From: Saccharothrix luteola
GTDB taxonomy: Bacteria; Actinomycetota; Actinomycetes; Mycobacteriales; Pseudonocardiaceae
Assembly (NCBI RefSeq): GCF_020859565.1
Contig: NZ_JAJHUO010000009.1
Location: forward strand, 124,001-188,000
Direction: 5' to 3'
Length of the DNA: 64,000 bases
Every line of letters begins with the position of its first letter. Position 1 is the stretch's first letter. This document shows positions 33,452 through 48,400 of the stretch, one piece after another. The notes below the pieces were generated by a model. That model searched no databases. It saw only the letters and a list, made by a program, of their open reading frames with translations, and was not told the origin of the DNA. The position numbers were made by a program, and so were the translations under genes.

Positions 33452-36400
33452 GTGAACACGATGGCTAACGACGACAAGCTCCTGGAGTACCTCAAGCGCG
33501 TCACCGCCGACCTGCACCAGACCAAGCGGAGGTTGCGGGAAGTCGAGAGCGCCGAGCCGGAGCCCATCGCGATCGTGGCCATGGCCTGCCGCTATCCCGG
33601 CGGCGTGTCGTCGCCGGAGGACCTGTGGCGGCTGGTCGACGACGGCGTCGACGCGCTCACCCCGTTCCCGGCCGACCGCGGCTGGGACCTGGACGAGCTG
33701 GTGGGCGGCACGACCGACGGCACCGGCGCGAGCTACGTCCACGTCGGTGGTTTCGTGCCCGACGCCGGCCACTTCGACCCCGGCTTCTTCGGCATGAGCC
33801 CGCGCGAGGCCCTCGTCACCGACCCCCAGCAGCGGCTCATGCTGCACGCGTCCTGGGAGGCGTTCGAACGGGCCGGCATCAACCCGGAGGAGGTGCGCGG
33901 CGCACCGGTCGGCGTGTTCGTCGGGTCCGGGTTGCAGGACTACTCGGCGCTGCTCGACGGCTCACCGGAACTCGCCGAGGCCTACCTGGGCACGGCCAGC
34001 GTCGGCGCGGTGATCTCCGGCCGGGTCGCCTACGCCCTCGGCCTGGAAGGGCCCGCCGTCACGGTGGACACCGCGTGCTCGTCGTCGCTGGTCGCGATGC
34101 ACGTGGCGAGCCAGGCGCTGCGGTCCGGCGAGTGCTCGATGGCGCTGGCGGGCGGCGTGATGGTGATGTCGACGCCCGGCGCGTTCGTCGCGTTCAGCAA
34201 GCAGGGCGGCCTGTCGCGCGACGGCCGGTGCAAGTCGTTCGCGGGCGCGGCCGACGGCACCGGCTGGGGCGAGGGCGTCGGCGTGCTGCTGCTGGAGAAG
34301 CTGTCCGACGCGCGGCGCAACGGCCACCCCGTGCTGGCCGTGCTGCGCGGCACGGCGGTGAACCAGGACGGCGCGTCCAACGGCCTGACCGCCCCGAACG
34401 GCCCGTCCCAGCGCCAGGTGATCCGGCAGGCCCTGGCCAACGCCCGGCTGTCCGCCGCGGATGTCGACGTGGTCGAGGGTCACGGCACCGGCACCACCCT
34501 GGGTGACCCGATCGAGGCCCAGGCGTTGTTGGAGACGTACGGGCGTGATCGTGATGTGCCGTTGTGGTTGGGGTCGATCAAGTCGAACATCGGTCACACG
34601 CAGGCCGCCGCCGGTGTCGCCGGTGTGATCAAGATGGTCGAGGCGATCCGGCACGGCGTGATGCCCCGGACCCTGCACGTGGACGAGCCGTCGCCGCACG
34701 TGGACTGGTCCGCGGGCGACGTGCGGTTGTTGACCGAGGCGCGGGAGTGGTCGGTCGAGGGTCGCCCGCGTCGGGCCGGTGTGTCGTCGTTCGGGATCAG
34801 TGGCACGAACGCGCACGTGATCATCGAGCAGGCGCCGGAGGAGGAGGCCGAGGTCGCGACGGCCGAGCTGCCGGTCGTGCCGCTGCTGGTGTCGGGGAAC
34901 GACGCGTCGTCGCTCGCCGCGCAGGCCGAGCGGCTCCGTGCGTGGTGGTCGGACAACCCGGCGGCCCGACCGACGGATGTCGCCTTCTCGCTGGCCACGG
35001 GCCGCGCGCCGTTGACCCACCGGGCGGTGGTGGTCGGTCGGGATCGTGACGAGTTGGTGCGCGGTCTGGCCGAGGTCGTGCCGGTGGTGGCTCGGGCTGG
35101 TGGTGAGACGGCGTTCTTGTTCACGGGTCAGGGTTCGCAGCGGTTGGGGATGGGTCGTGGGTTGTCGGCCGTGTTCCCGGTGTTCGCGCGGGTGTTCGAC
35201 GAGGTGTTGGCCGGGTTCGACCCGGTGTTGCGTGATGTGGTGTGGGGTGAGGACTCGGAACGGTTGGAGCGGACGGAGTTCACGCAGCCTGCGTTGTTCG
35301 CGTTCGAGGTGGCGTTGTTCCGGTTGTTGGAGTCGTGGGGTGTTCGGCCGGATCGGCTTGCGGGTCATTCGATCGGTGAGATTGCTGCGGCTCACGTGGC
35401 CGGGGTGTTGTCGCTCCCTGACGCCTGCCGGTTGGTGTCGGCGCGTGCGGGTTTGATGCAGGCGTTGCCCGAGGGCGGGGCGATGGTGGCGATCAAGGCC
35501 AGTGAAGCCGACGTGTTGCCGTTGTTGACCGGCGGCGTGGGGATCGCGGCGGTGAATGGGCCGGATTCGGTGGTGGTTTCCGGGGTCGAGGTCGAGGTGT
35601 TGGCGGTCGCGGCTCGGTTTGAGCGGTCGAAGCGGTTGTCGGTGTCGCACGCGTTCCACTCCGTCCTCATGGATCCGATGTTGGACGATTTCCGTGCGGT
35701 GGTGCGGGAGTTGAGTTTCCAGGCACCGGAGATCCCGATCGCGACGGCCGGTGATGTGACGGATCCGGAGTACTGGGTGCGGCACGTGCGGGACGCTGTG
35801 CGCTTTCACGATGCGGTGACGCAGTTGCAGGGTGCAGGTGTCACGAGGTTCGTCGAGGTTGGGCCCGACGGTGTGTTGAGCGCGCTGGTCGAGGGCGCGA
35901 TCGCGTTGCAGCGCAAGGGACGCGACGAAGCCGTCACGCTGGTGGCGGGCCTCGGCCGGTTCCACGGCACGGGTGGCGCGGTCGACTGGCGGGCGTTCTT
36001 CGACGGTCGCGGCACGCGGGTGGACCTGCCGACCTACGCGTTCCAGGGCGAGCGGTACTGGCTCGACGTGAAGCCGGGCTTCGGCGACCTCTCCTCGGCG
36101 GGCCTCGACGCGGCCGATCACCCGTTGCTGGGTGCGGTCGTCGTGCTCGCGGACTCCGATGGCGTGGTGCTGACCGGGCGGCTGTCCGCTTCGGCGCAGC
36201 CGTGGCTGGCCGATCACGTCGTCGGCGGCTCGATCGTGTTCCCCGGCACGGGTTTCGTGGAGCTGGCGATCCGCGCGGGTGACCAGGTCGGGTGCGGCGT
36301 GGTCGAGGAGTTGACGCTCACCGCGCCGCTGGTGCTGCCCGAGCGCGGCGGCGCGCAGGTGCGGGTCGTGGTCGGCGCGGTGGGGGAGTCCTCGAGCCGT

Positions 36401-39400
36401 TCCGTGGACGTCTACGCGCGCCCGCAGGACGCGCCCGCCGACGTGCGGTGGACCCACCACGCCACCGGGCTCCTGCGCGCCGGTGCGAGCGGTGACGGCG
36501 AGTCGTTGAGCGAGTGGCCCCCGGTCGGCGCCGAACCCGTGGACGTGGCCGGGGCGTACCCGCACTTCACGGAGGCCGGCCTGGCGTACGGGCCGGTGTT
36601 CCAGGGGCTGAGGTCGGCGTGGCGGCTGGGTGACGACGTGTTCGCCGAGGTCGCTCTGCCCGACGGGGTGGACGGCGGGTCGTTCGGGCTGCACCCCGCG
36701 CTGCTGGACGCGTGCCTGCACGTCGGGTCGTTCACCGGGTTGTTCGGTGAGCGCGCGGTGCTGCCGTTCTCGTGGTCCGGGGTGTCGTTGTTCGCGGCCG
36801 GGGCGTCGCGGGTGCGGGTGCGGTTGTCGCCGGTGGGCGAGGGTGCGGTGGCGCTGGACGTGGCGGATGCCGGTGGAGCGCCGGTCGCGTCGGTGGCGTC
36901 GTTGGTGCTGCGGCCGGTGGACGTGAAGCAGGTCGGGGCCGCTGCGGCCGGGACGTTCGAGTCGTTGTTCCGGGTGGAGTGGTCCCCGGTGTCGGCGTCT
37001 CCGGTGTCGGCGGATGTCGTGGTTTTGGAGGCTGGTGCGGCGGGTGCGGACCCTGTTGGGGTGCGGGCTGAGGTGTCGCGGGTTCTGGCTGAGGTGCAGG
37101 GCTGGTTGGCGCGGGGTGATGGCTCGTCGTTGGTCGTGGTGACGCGTGGTGCGGTGGCGTTTGGTGAAGTCACGGATCTTGCTGGTGCGGCGGTGTGGGG
37201 TTTGGTGCGGTCGGCGCAGTCGGAGAACCCGGGTCGGATCGTCCTGGTGGACACCGATGGGGAGGTGGACCCGGCCGTGGTGCTCGGGGCCGGTGAGCCG
37301 CAGCTGGTCGTGCGTGACGGGGCGTTGTTCGCGGCCAGGTTGGCGCGGGTGGTGGGGGCCGGGTCTGAGGTGCGGTTCTCGGGTCGGGTGTTGGTGACGG
37401 GTGCGACGGGCTCGTTGGGTCGGTTGGTGGCTCGGCACTTGGTCGCTGTGCATGGTGTGACTGATCTGGTGTTGACGAGTCGGCGTGGTTTGGATGCGCC
37501 GGGGGCTCACGAGTTGGTGACGGAGTTGGCTGAGGCAGGGGCCGAGGTCGAACTGGTGGCCTGCGATGTGGCCGACAGGGAAGCGTTGGCCGGGCTGCTG
37601 GCCGGGCGTCCGGTCGATGGTGTGGTCCACGTTGCGGGTGTGTTGGACGACGGTGTGATCGGGTCGTTGACGCCTGACCGGGTCGATGGGGTCCTGCGTC
37701 CGAAGGTCGACGCCGCCTGGAACCTGCACGAACTCGTGGGTGATGTGTCGGCGTTTGTGTTGTTCTCGTCGGCGTCGGGTGTGTTGGGTGCGCCGGGTCA
37801 GGGCAACTATGCGGCGGCGAATGCGTATCTGGACGCGTTGGCGGAGTATCGGCGTGCGAACGGGTTGACGGCGCAGTCGCTGGCCTGGGGCCTGTGGGCC
37901 GCTGAGGACACCGGGATGTCCGGCCGGCTGACGGACACCGACCGGTCCCGGGTGGTCGGTGCCGGGGTGTTGCCACTGGCCGCCGAGCAAGGGCTCGCGC
38001 TCCTCGACGCCGCGATCGGCACGGGTGAGGCCGCGGTGATCCCCGCGTCGTTCGACCTGGGCGCGATCCGGGCACGCGGTGAGCTGATGCCCGAGCTGTT
38101 CCGCGGCTTGGTGAAGGTGGCGCGGCGGCGTCGGGCCGGTACGGGGACCGAGCCCGCCCAGTTGCGCCGGGTGCTCGCCGCGCTGCCCGAGGACGAGTGG
38201 GAGGCCGCGTTCCTCGACCTGGTGCTGAACCAGGTCGTGTCCGTGCTCGGGTTCACGTCCGCGGCGGCGGTCGACCCGGAGCGGGCGTTCAACGACCTGG
38301 GCTTCGACTCGCTGTCGGCGGTGGAGTTCCGCAACGGCCTGAGCACGGCGGTCGGCGTGCGGCTGCCCGCGACCCTGGTGTTCGACCACCCCACCCCGCA
38401 AGCGCTTGCGCGGCACCTGGTCGCCGAGGTGTCCGGGCTCGGTGACGACGCGGCCGCGGTCGCGACGACGACCGTCACCGACGAGCCGATCGCCATCGTC
38501 GGGATGGCCTGCCGCTACCCCGGTGGCGTGTCGTCGCCCGAGGACCTGTGGCGGCTGGTCGCGGACGGCGTGGACGCGGTGTCGCCGTTCCCGACCAACC
38601 GGGGCTGGGACGTCGAGCGGCTCTACGACCCCACCGGCGAGCGGCCCAACACCAGCTACACCCGTGAGGGCGGGTTCCTGCACGACGCCGACGAGTTCGA
38701 CCCGGCGTTCTTCGGGATCAGCCCCAACGAAGCCGTGATCATGGATCCGCAGCAGCGGTTGTTGCTGGAGGCGTCGTGGGAGGCGTTCGAGCGGGCGGGG
38801 ATCGACCCGGTGTCGTTGCGGGGCAGTGACACCGGTGTGTTCGCCGGGATGATGTACCACGACTACGCGGCCAACAGCAGCACCGGAGCCATCGCGTCCG
38901 GGCGGGTGTCGTACGTGTTCGGGCTCGAAGGGCCTGCGGTGACGGTGGACACGGCGTGCTCGTCGTCGTTGGTGGCGTTGCACTTGGCGAGCCAGGCGCT
39001 GCGGTCCGGTGAGTGCTCGCTGGCGCTCGTCGGTGGCGTGGCCGTGATGGCGACACCCGAGGTGTTCGTGGAGTTCAGCCGTCAGCGCGGGCTGTCGCCG
39101 GACGGTCGGTGCAGGTCGTTCGCGGCCACGAACAACGGGACGTCCTGGGGCGAGGGCGTCGGGATGCTGCTGGTGGAGCGGCTGTCCGACGCGCGGCGCA
39201 ACGGCCACCCGGTGTTGGCCGTGGTCCGCGGCACGGCGGTGAACCAGGACGGCGCGTCCAACGGTCTGACCGCGCCCAACGGTCCGTCTCAGCGCCGGGT
39301 GATCCGGCAGGCGCTGGCGAACGCGGGTCTGACGACTGCCGACGTGGATGCGGTGGAGGCCCACGGGACGGGCACGACGTTGGGCGACCCGATCGAGGCG

Positions 39401-42400
39401 CAGGCGTTGTTGGAGACGTATGGCCGTGATCGGGACGCCCCGTTGTGGTTGGGGTCGATCAAGTCGAACATCGGCCACACCCAGGCTGCGGCCGGTGTCG
39501 CCGGGATCATCAAGATGGTCATGGCGATGCGGCACGGCGTGATGCCGCCGACCTTGCACGTGGACGAGCCGTCTCCGCACGTGGACTGGTCGGCGGGGAA
39601 CGTGCGGTTGTTGACCGAGGCCCGGGAGTGGGCTGCTGAGGGTCGGCCGCGCCGGGCGGGCATCTCGTCGTTCGGGATCAGCGGCACGAACGCGCACGTG
39701 ATCGTCGAAGGAGTGGCGGCGGAGTCGGTCGACGAGGTCGGTGCGGGCCTGCCGGTGGTGCCGTGGGTGTTGACCGGTCGTTCGGCTGAGGCGGTGCGTG
39801 CTCAGGCTGCCCGATTGGCGTCGTTCGTGGACGCAGGCATTCGGCCCGTGGATGTCGCGGTGTCGTTGGCGGGTCGTTCGGTGTTCGAGTACCGGTCGGT
39901 GGTGGTCGGTCGGGATCGTGACGAGTTGGTGCGTGGTCTGGCTGACGTGGTGCCGGTGGTGGCTCGGGCTGGTGGTGAGACGGCGTTCTTGTTCACGGGT
40001 CAGGGTTCGCAGCGGTTGGGGATGGGTCGTGGGTTGTCGGCCGTGTTCCCGGTGTTCGCGCGGGTGTTCGACGAGGTGTTGGCCGGGTTCGACCCGGTGT
40101 TGCGTGATGTGGTGTGGGGTGAGGACTCGGAACGGTTGGATCGCACTGAGTTCACGCAGCCTGCGTTGTTCGCGTTCGAGGTTGCGTTGTTCCGGTTGTT
40201 GGAGTCGTGGGGTGTTCGGCCGGATCGGCTTGCGGGCCACTCGATCGGTGAGATCGCGGCTGCCCACGTCGCCGGTGTGCTGTCCCTGCCTGATGCGTGC
40301 CGGTTGGTGTCGGCGCGTGCGGGTTTGATGCAGGCGTTGCCGGAGGGCGGGGCGATGGTGGCGATCAAGGCCACCGAGGCTGACGTGTTGCCGTTGCTCA
40401 CTGATGGTGTGGGTATCGCGGCGGTCAACGGGCCGGATTCGGTGGTGGTGTCGGGTGTCGAGGCCGAGGTGCTGGAGGTGGCCTCGAAGTTCGAGCGGTC
40501 GAAGCGGCTTTCGGTGTCGCACGCGTTCCACTCGGTGTTGATGGACCCGATGTCGGACGACTTCCGGGCGGTGGTGCGGGAGTTGACCTTCCGTGAGCCG
40601 ATCATCCCGATCGTCGCGTCGGGTGATGTCACGGACCCGGAGTACTGGGTGCGGCACGTTCGGGATGCGGTGCGGTTCCACGATGTCGTGGTCCGGTTGC
40701 AGGGCGAGGGTGTGGCGCGGTTCCTGGAGGTCGGGCCCGACGGTGTGCTGAGCGCGCTGGTCGATGGAGCGGTTCCGTTGCAGCGCAAGGGGCATGATGA
40801 AGCGCTGACGCTGGTCAAGCGGCTCGGCCAGTGGTACGCCACCGGTGGGTCCGTCGACTGGCCGTCGTTCTTCGGCGGTCGTGGGCGGCGGGTCGAGCTG
40901 CCGACCTACGCGTTCCAGCGCGAGCGGTACTGGATCGACTCGCTCGACTACTGGCGTGAGGCGTGGGCGGGTGCGACCCTCGGCGCGGGCGACGTCGTGT
41001 CCGCCGGCCTGGACGTGCCGGAGCACCCGTTGCTCGGGGCGGTCGTGGTGGCGCCGGACACCGATGGCGCGGTGCTCACCGGCAGGCTGTCGGTGCGGGC
41101 TCAGCCGTGGCTGGCCGATCACGCCGTCGGCGGCGCGGTCGTCTTCCCCGGCACCGGGTTCGCGGAGTTGGCGATCCGGGCCGGTGACGAGGTCGGCTGC
41201 GGCACGCTCGACGAGCTGGTGCTCACCGCGCCGCTCGTGCTGCCCGCCGAGGACCGGAACCAGGGCGTTCAGCTGCGCGTGATCGCGGGCGCGCCCGATC
41301 GGACCGGTCGACGCACGGTGACCGTCCACTCGCGGCCGGAGCGCGGGGACGACCTGCCCTGGGTCCTGCACGCGGAGGGCGTGTTGTCGGCGGGGACGCC
41401 GGTCGCGGGGTTCGACCTGCGGCAGTGGCCGCCGGCGGGCGCGGAGCCGGTGGACGTCGCCGAGCACTACGACGTGCTGGCCGGGGCGGGCTTGGAGTAC
41501 GGGCCGGTGTTCCAGGGGCTGAGGTCGGCGTGGCGGCTGGGTGACGACGTGTTCGCCGAGGTGGCGTTGCCCGACGAGGTCGACGGCTCGGCTTTCGGGG
41601 TGCACCCGGCGTTGCTGGACGCGTGCTTGCACGCCTCCTCGTTCACCGGGGCGTTGGGTGAGCAGGCCATGTTGCCGTTCACCTGGTCCGGGGTGTCGTT
41701 GTTCGCGGCCGGGGCGTCGCGGGTGCGGGTGCGGTTGTCGCCGGTGGGCGAGGGTGCGGTGGCGCTGCTCGTCGCGGACGCTGACGGCAACCCGGTCGCG
41801 TCGGTGCGTGAACTCGCGATGCGCCCGGTGTCGACCGGTCAGTTGGTTTCGTCGTCTGCGGAGTCGTTGTTCCGGGTGGAGTGGTCCCCGGTGTCGACGT
41901 CCCCGGTGTCGGTGGACGCTGTCGTGCTGGAGGCCGGTGTACCGGGTGTTGACGCGGCGGGTGTGCGGGCCGAGGTGTCGCGGGTCCTGGGTGAGGTGCA
42001 GGACTGGTTGGCGCGTGGTGACGGCTCGTCGTTGGTCGTGGTGACGCGGGGTGCGGTGGCGTTCGGTGAAGTCACCGATCTCGCTGGTGCAGCCGTGTGG
42101 GGTTTGGTGCGGTCGGCGCAGTCGGAGAACCCCGGTCGGATCGTCCTGGTGGACACCGACGGTGAACTCGACCCGGCTGCCGTTCTCGGGACCGGTGAGC
42201 CGCAGGTTGTCGTGCGAGATGGCGTGATGCACGGGGCCCGGTTGGTGCGGGTGACCGAGACCGGGTCTGAGGTGCGGTTCTCGGGTCGGGTGTTGGTGAC
42301 GGGTGCGACGGGTTCGTTGGGTCGGTTGGTGGCTCGGCACTTGGTCGCTGTGCATGGTGTGACGGACTTGGTGTTGACGAGTCGGCGTGGTTTGGATGCG

Positions 42401-45400
42401 CCGGGGGCTCACGAGTTGGTCGCGGAGTTGGCTGAGACTGGTGCCGAGGTCGAGTTGGTGGCTTGCGACGTCGCTGATCGGGAGGCGCTCGCCCGGTTGT
42501 TGGCCGGGCGTCCGGTCGATGGCGTGGTGCACGTTGCGGGTGTGTTGGACGACGGTGTGATCGGGTCGTTGACGCCTGATCGGGTCGATGGGGTCCTGCG
42601 TCCGAAGGTGGACGCTGCCTGGAACTTGCACGAACTCGTGGGTGATGTGTCGGCGTTTGTGTTGTTCTCGTCGGCGTCGGGTGTGTTGGGTGCGCCGGGT
42701 CAGGGCAACTATGCGGCGGCGAATGCGTATCTGGATGGGTTGGCGGAGTATCGGCGGTCGAACGGGTTGGCGGCGCACTCGCTGGCCTGGGGCCTGTGGG
42801 CTGACGAAGCGGGCATGGGTGGCGAGCTGAGCGAAGCCGACGTGCAGCGGATGCGGCGGACCGGTGTGCTCGCGCTGTCGTCCGCCGAAGGGCTGGCGCT
42901 GCTCGACACGTCACTGTCGCTCGACCTGCCGGCTCTGGTGCCGATCCACGTCGACATGTCCGGCGCGACCGCGGCCGATGTGCCGCACATGCTCCACGGG
43001 TTGCTGCGCCGCCCGGCGCGGCGTGCGGCGGCGTCCGGTGGTTCGTCGGTGTGGCGTGAGCGGTTGGCGGGGTTGGCTGAGGATCAGCGGCTTGCGGTGT
43101 TGGTGGAGTTGGTGCGGACCCAGGCGGCGGCGACCCTGGGTCACGCGGGTCCGGAGGCGATCGATCCGGAGCAGGCGTTCAACGACTTGGGCTTCGACTC
43201 GCTGTCGGCGGTGGAGTTCCGCAACGGCCTGAGCACGGCGCTGGACATGCGGCTGTCGGCGACGCTCGCGTTCGACTACCCGACGCCGTTCGCGTTGGCC
43301 GAGTACTTGCTCGGCGAGGTCACCGGCGAGGGTGAGCGGTCGCGGGCGGTCGTGGCGACGACTTCCGTGACGGACGAGCCGATCGCGATCGTCGGCATGG
43401 CGTGCCGTTACCCCGGCGGTGTCACCACGCCCGAGGACCTGTGGCGGCTCGTCGCCGACGGTGTCGACGCCATCGGCGAGTTCCCGACCGATCGCGGGTG
43501 GGACGTCGAGCGGCTGTTCGACCCGACCGGTCAGCGGCAGGACACCAGCTACACGCGTGAAGGTGGCTTCCTCTACGGGGCGGCGGAGTTCGACCCGGCG
43601 TTCTTCGGGATCAGCCCGAATGAGGCCTTGGTGATGGACCCGCAGCAGCGGTTGTTGCTGGAGGCGTCGTGGGAGGCGTTCGAGCGGGCCGGTATCGACC
43701 CGGTTTCCTTGCGGGGCAGTGATACCGGTGTGTTCGCCGGGATGATGTACCACGACTACGAAGCGAACAACAACACCGGTGCGATGGCCTCCGGTCGCGT
43801 CGCTTACACCCTGGGGCTGGAAGGGCCCGCGGTCACGGTGGACACGGCGTGTTCGTCGTCGTTGGTGGCGTTGCACTTGGCGAGCCAGGCGCTGCGGTCG
43901 GGCGAGTGCTCGCTGGCCCTGGCCGGCGGCGTGACCGTCATGGCGACCGCGGACACGTTCGTGGAGTTCAGCCGGCAGCGCGGGCTGTCGGCGGATGGCC
44001 GGTGCAGGTCGTTCGCCGGTTCGGCGGACGGCACCGGGTGGGGTGAAGGCGTCGGGATGCTGCTGGTGGAGCGGTTGTCGGACGCCCGGCGCAACGGCCA
44101 CCGGGTGTTGGCGGTCGTTCGTGGCACGGCGATCAACCAGGATGGCGCGTCGAATGGCTTCACCGCTCCGAATGGTCCGTCTCAGCGTCGGGTGATCCGG
44201 CAGGCGTTGGCGAATGCGGGTTTGGCGGCTGGTGATGTGGATGCGGTGGAGGCGCACGGCACCGGTACGACGTTGGGTGATCCGATCGAGGCTCAGGCGT
44301 TGTTGGAGACGTATGGGCGTGATCGTGATGTGCCGTTGTGGTTGGGGTCGATCAAGTCGAACATCGGTCACACGCAGGCTGCGGCTGGTGTTGCCGGGAT
44401 CATCAAGATGGTCATGGCGATGCGGCACGGCGTGATGCCGCCGACCTTGCACGTGGACGAGCCGTCCCCGCACGTGGACTGGTCGGCGGGCAATGTGCGG
44501 TTGTTGACCGAGGCGCAGGACTGGGCTGTCGAAGGTCGGCCGCGTCGGGCGGGTATCTCGTCGTTCGGGATCAGCGGCACGAACGCGCACGTGATCATCG
44601 AGCAGGGGCGTGACGATCGCCGGGAGCCTGCGGGCGACGACTTGCCGGTGGTGCCGTGGGTGTTGACCGGTCGTTCGGCTGAGGCGGTGCGTGCTCAGGC
44701 TGTGCGGTTGGCGTCGTTCATTGCCTCGGATGTCCGGCCCGTGGATGTTGCGGCGTCGTTGGCTGGTCGTTCGGTGTTCGAGCACCGGGCCGTGGTGGTC
44801 GGCCGGGACCGGGACGAGTTGCTGCGCGGGTTGTCCGAGGCCGTGCCGGTGGTGGCGCGGTCTGCGGGTTCGACGGCCTTTGTGTTCACGGGTCAGGGTT
44901 CGCAGCGCGTCGGCATGGGACGCGAGTTGTCGGCGGGGTTCCCGGTGTTCGCGGGTGCGTTCAGCGAGACGTTGGCCGGTTTTGCTCCCGAGCTGCGGGA
45001 TGTGGTGTGGGGCGAGGACGCGGAGCGGTTGGACCGCACGGAGTTCACGCAGCCTGCGTTGTTCGCGTTCGAGGTTGCGCTGTACCGGTTGTTGGAGTCG
45101 TGGGGGGTTCGGCCGGACTTCCTGGCCGGCCACTCGATCGGCGAGATCGCGGCGGCTCATGTGGCCGGGGTCCTGTCGTTGCCGGACGCGTGTCGGTTGG
45201 TGTCGGCTCGGGCGAGCCTGATGCAGGCGTTGCCCGAGGGCGGGGCGATGGTGGCGGTCAAGGCCGCTGAGGCCGAGGTGCTGCCGTTGCTGACGGCCGG
45301 TGTGAGCATCGCGGCCGTCAACGGGCCGGATTCCGTGGTGGTTTCCGGTGTCGAGGTCGAGGTGTTGGCGGTCGCGGCTCGGTTTGAGCGGTCGAAGCGG

Positions 45401-48400
45401 CTTTCGGTGTCGCACGCGTTCCACTCGGTGTTGATGGACCCGATGTTGGACGACTTCCGGGCTGTCGTGGGGGAGTTGAGCTTCCGGGAGCCGAAGATCC
45501 CGATCGCGACGGTTGGTGATGTGACCGATCCCGAGTACTGGGTGCGGCACGTCCGGGAGGCGGTGCGGTTCCACGACGCCGTGACGCGGTTGCAGGGCGA
45601 GGGCGTGGCGCGGTTCGTCGAGGTCGGGCCGGACGGTGTGCTCAGCGCGCTGGTGGACGACGGCATCGCCTTGCAGCGCAGGGACCGTGATGAGGCCCTG
45701 ACGTTGGTGTCCGCTGTCGGGCGGTTCTTCACGACGGGTGGAGCGGTCGACTGGCGGGCGTTCTTCAACGGCCGCGGGCGGCAGGTCGACGTGCCGACCT
45801 ACGCGTTCCAGCGCGAGCGGTACTGGCTGCGTGAGCAGCGGTCGGGCGGTGACGCGGCGTCCATGGGCCTCGGTCAGGTCGAGCACCCGATGCTCTCGGC
45901 GGTCCTGCCGTCGCCCGCGTCCGACGGTGTGGTGCTGACCGGCAGGCTGTCGGTCGACGCGCTGCCGTGGCTGGCTGATCACGACGTGTTCGGCAACGTG
46001 CTGCTGCCCGGGACGGCGTTCGTGGAGCTCGCCGTCGAAGCGGGCGACGAGGTGGGGTGCGGCACGCTCGAAGAGCTGATGCTGACCGCGCCGTTGGTGC
46101 TGCCGGCGACCGGCGGGGTGGCGTTGCAGGTGGTCGTGGACGCGCCGGACGGCACCGGGCGGCGCGCGGTGTCGGTGTACTCGAGGGCCGGCGGCACGGA
46201 CGCACCCTGGGCGCTGCACGCGGAAGGCGTGCTCTCGGCCAGGACCCAGGCTCCCGCGTTCGACCTGGGGCAGTGGCCGCCGGTCGGTGCGGAGCCGGTG
46301 GACGTCGCCGGCCTCTACGACGCATTGGCCGACGCGGGCCTGAACTACGGGCCGGTGTTCCGAGGGCTGAAGTCCGCCTGGCGGCACGGCGACGACGTCT
46401 TCGCCGACGTGGCCCTGCCGGACGACGTGGACGGCTCGGCTTTCGGGATGCACCCCGCGCTGCTGGACTCGTGCCTGCACGCGATCGGTCTCGCCGGTCG
46501 GACCGACGGGCGGACCATGCTCCCGTTCTCCTGGTCCGGGGTCACGCTGCACGCCGTCGCGGCCAGTCGGGTGCGCGTCCGGATCAGCCCGGCCGGTGAG
46601 GGCGCTGTGACGTTGCAGCTCGCGGACGCCGACGGTGCGCCGGTCGCGTCGGTGGAGTCGTTGGCGTTGCGCCCGGTGTCGGCGGATCAGCTGGCCTCGT
46701 CGTCCGCGGAATCGTTGTTCCGGGTGGAGTGGTCCCCGGTCTCGACGTCCCCGGTGTCGACGGAGGCCGTGGTGCTGGAGGCCGGCGCGCCGGGTGCGGA
46801 CGCGGCGGGTGTGCGGGTCGAGGTGTCACGGGTGCTGGCCGAGGTGCAGGACTGGTTGGCGCGGGGCGATGGCTCGTCGTTGGTCGTGGTGACGCGGGGT
46901 GCCGTGGCGTTCGGCGAGATCACGGATCTCGCCGGTGCGGCGGTCTGGGGTTTGGTGCGGTCCGCTCAGTCGGAGAACCCGGGTCGGATCGTCCTGGTGG
47001 ACACCGATGGCGAACTCGACCCGGCCGCCGTCCTCGGGACCGGCGAGCCGCAGGTCGTCGTGCGTGACGGTGTGATGCACGGGGCCCGGTTGGCGCGAGT
47101 GGCGGAAGCTCGATCCGAGGTGCGGTTGTCGGGTCGTGTCCTGGTGACGGGTGCGACGGGTTCCCTCGGTCGGCTGGTGGCCCGGCACCTGGTCGCCACG
47201 CACGGCGTGACCGACTTGGTGTTGACGAGTCGGCGCGGGTCGGACGCGCCGGGGGCGGCGGAGTTGGTCGCGGAGCTCACCGAAGCAGGGGCTGAGGTCG
47301 AGTTGGTGGCCTGCGACGTGGCAGACCGGGAGGCGCTCGCTGGACTGTTGGCCGAACGTCCGGTCGACGGCGTGGTGCACGTCGCGGGTGTCCTCGACGA
47401 CGGTGTGATCGCCTCGTTGACACCCGAGCGGGTGGACGGGGTGTTGCGCCCGAAGGTGGACGCCGCCTGGAACCTGCACGAACTCGTGGGCGATGTGTCG
47501 GCGTTCGTGCTGTTCTCCTCGGCCGCGGGCGTGTTCGGCAACCCCGGTCAGGCCAGTTACGCGGCGGGCAACGCGTACCTGGACGCGTTGGCGGTCCACC
47601 GCCAGGCCAACGGGTTGGCGGCGCAGTCGCTGGCCTGGGGCCTGTGGGCCGACGAGACCGGCATGGGCGGCGCGGCGGAGGTCGAGCGCATCCGGCGCAC
47701 CGGTGTGCTCCCGCTGTCCGCGGAACGCGGTCTGGCGTTGTTCGACGCCGGAACCGGGGTGGACGCGCCCGCGCTGGTGGTGATCGACCTCGACCTGTCC
47801 GGCGCCGGTGACGACGTTCCCCCGTTGCTGCGGGGCCTGGTTCGTCGCCGTGCTCGCCGAGTGGCCGGTGGTTCGTCGGTGTGGCGTGAGCGGTTGGCGG
47901 GGTTGGCGCAGGAGCAGCGGCTTGCGGTGTTGGTGGAGTTGGTGCGGACGCAGGCGGCCTCCACGTTGGGCCACGCGGGTCCGGAGGCGATCGATCCGGA
48001 GCAGGCGTTCAACGACCTCGGGTTCGACTCGCTGTCGGCGGTCGAGTTCCGCAACGGCCTGAGCGCCGCGGTGGACATGGTGCTGCCGGCGACCCTGGTC
48101 TTCGACTACCCGACGCCGCTCGCGCTGGCGGAACACCTGCTCGGCGAGATGTCCGGCACGGGTGAGCGGGCGCGGGCGGTCGTGGCGACGACGTCGGTGA
48201 CGGACGAGCCGATCGCGATCGTCGGCATGGCCTGCCGCTACCCGGGCGGTGTGTCGTCGCCGGAGGAGCTGTGGCGGTTGGTGGCGGACGGTGTGGACGC
48301 TGTCGGCGGGTTCCCGACGGATCGTGGTTGGGACGTCGATGGCGTGTACGACCCTGAGCCCGGCGTCGTGGGCAAGTCGTACACCCGTGAAGGTGGCTTC

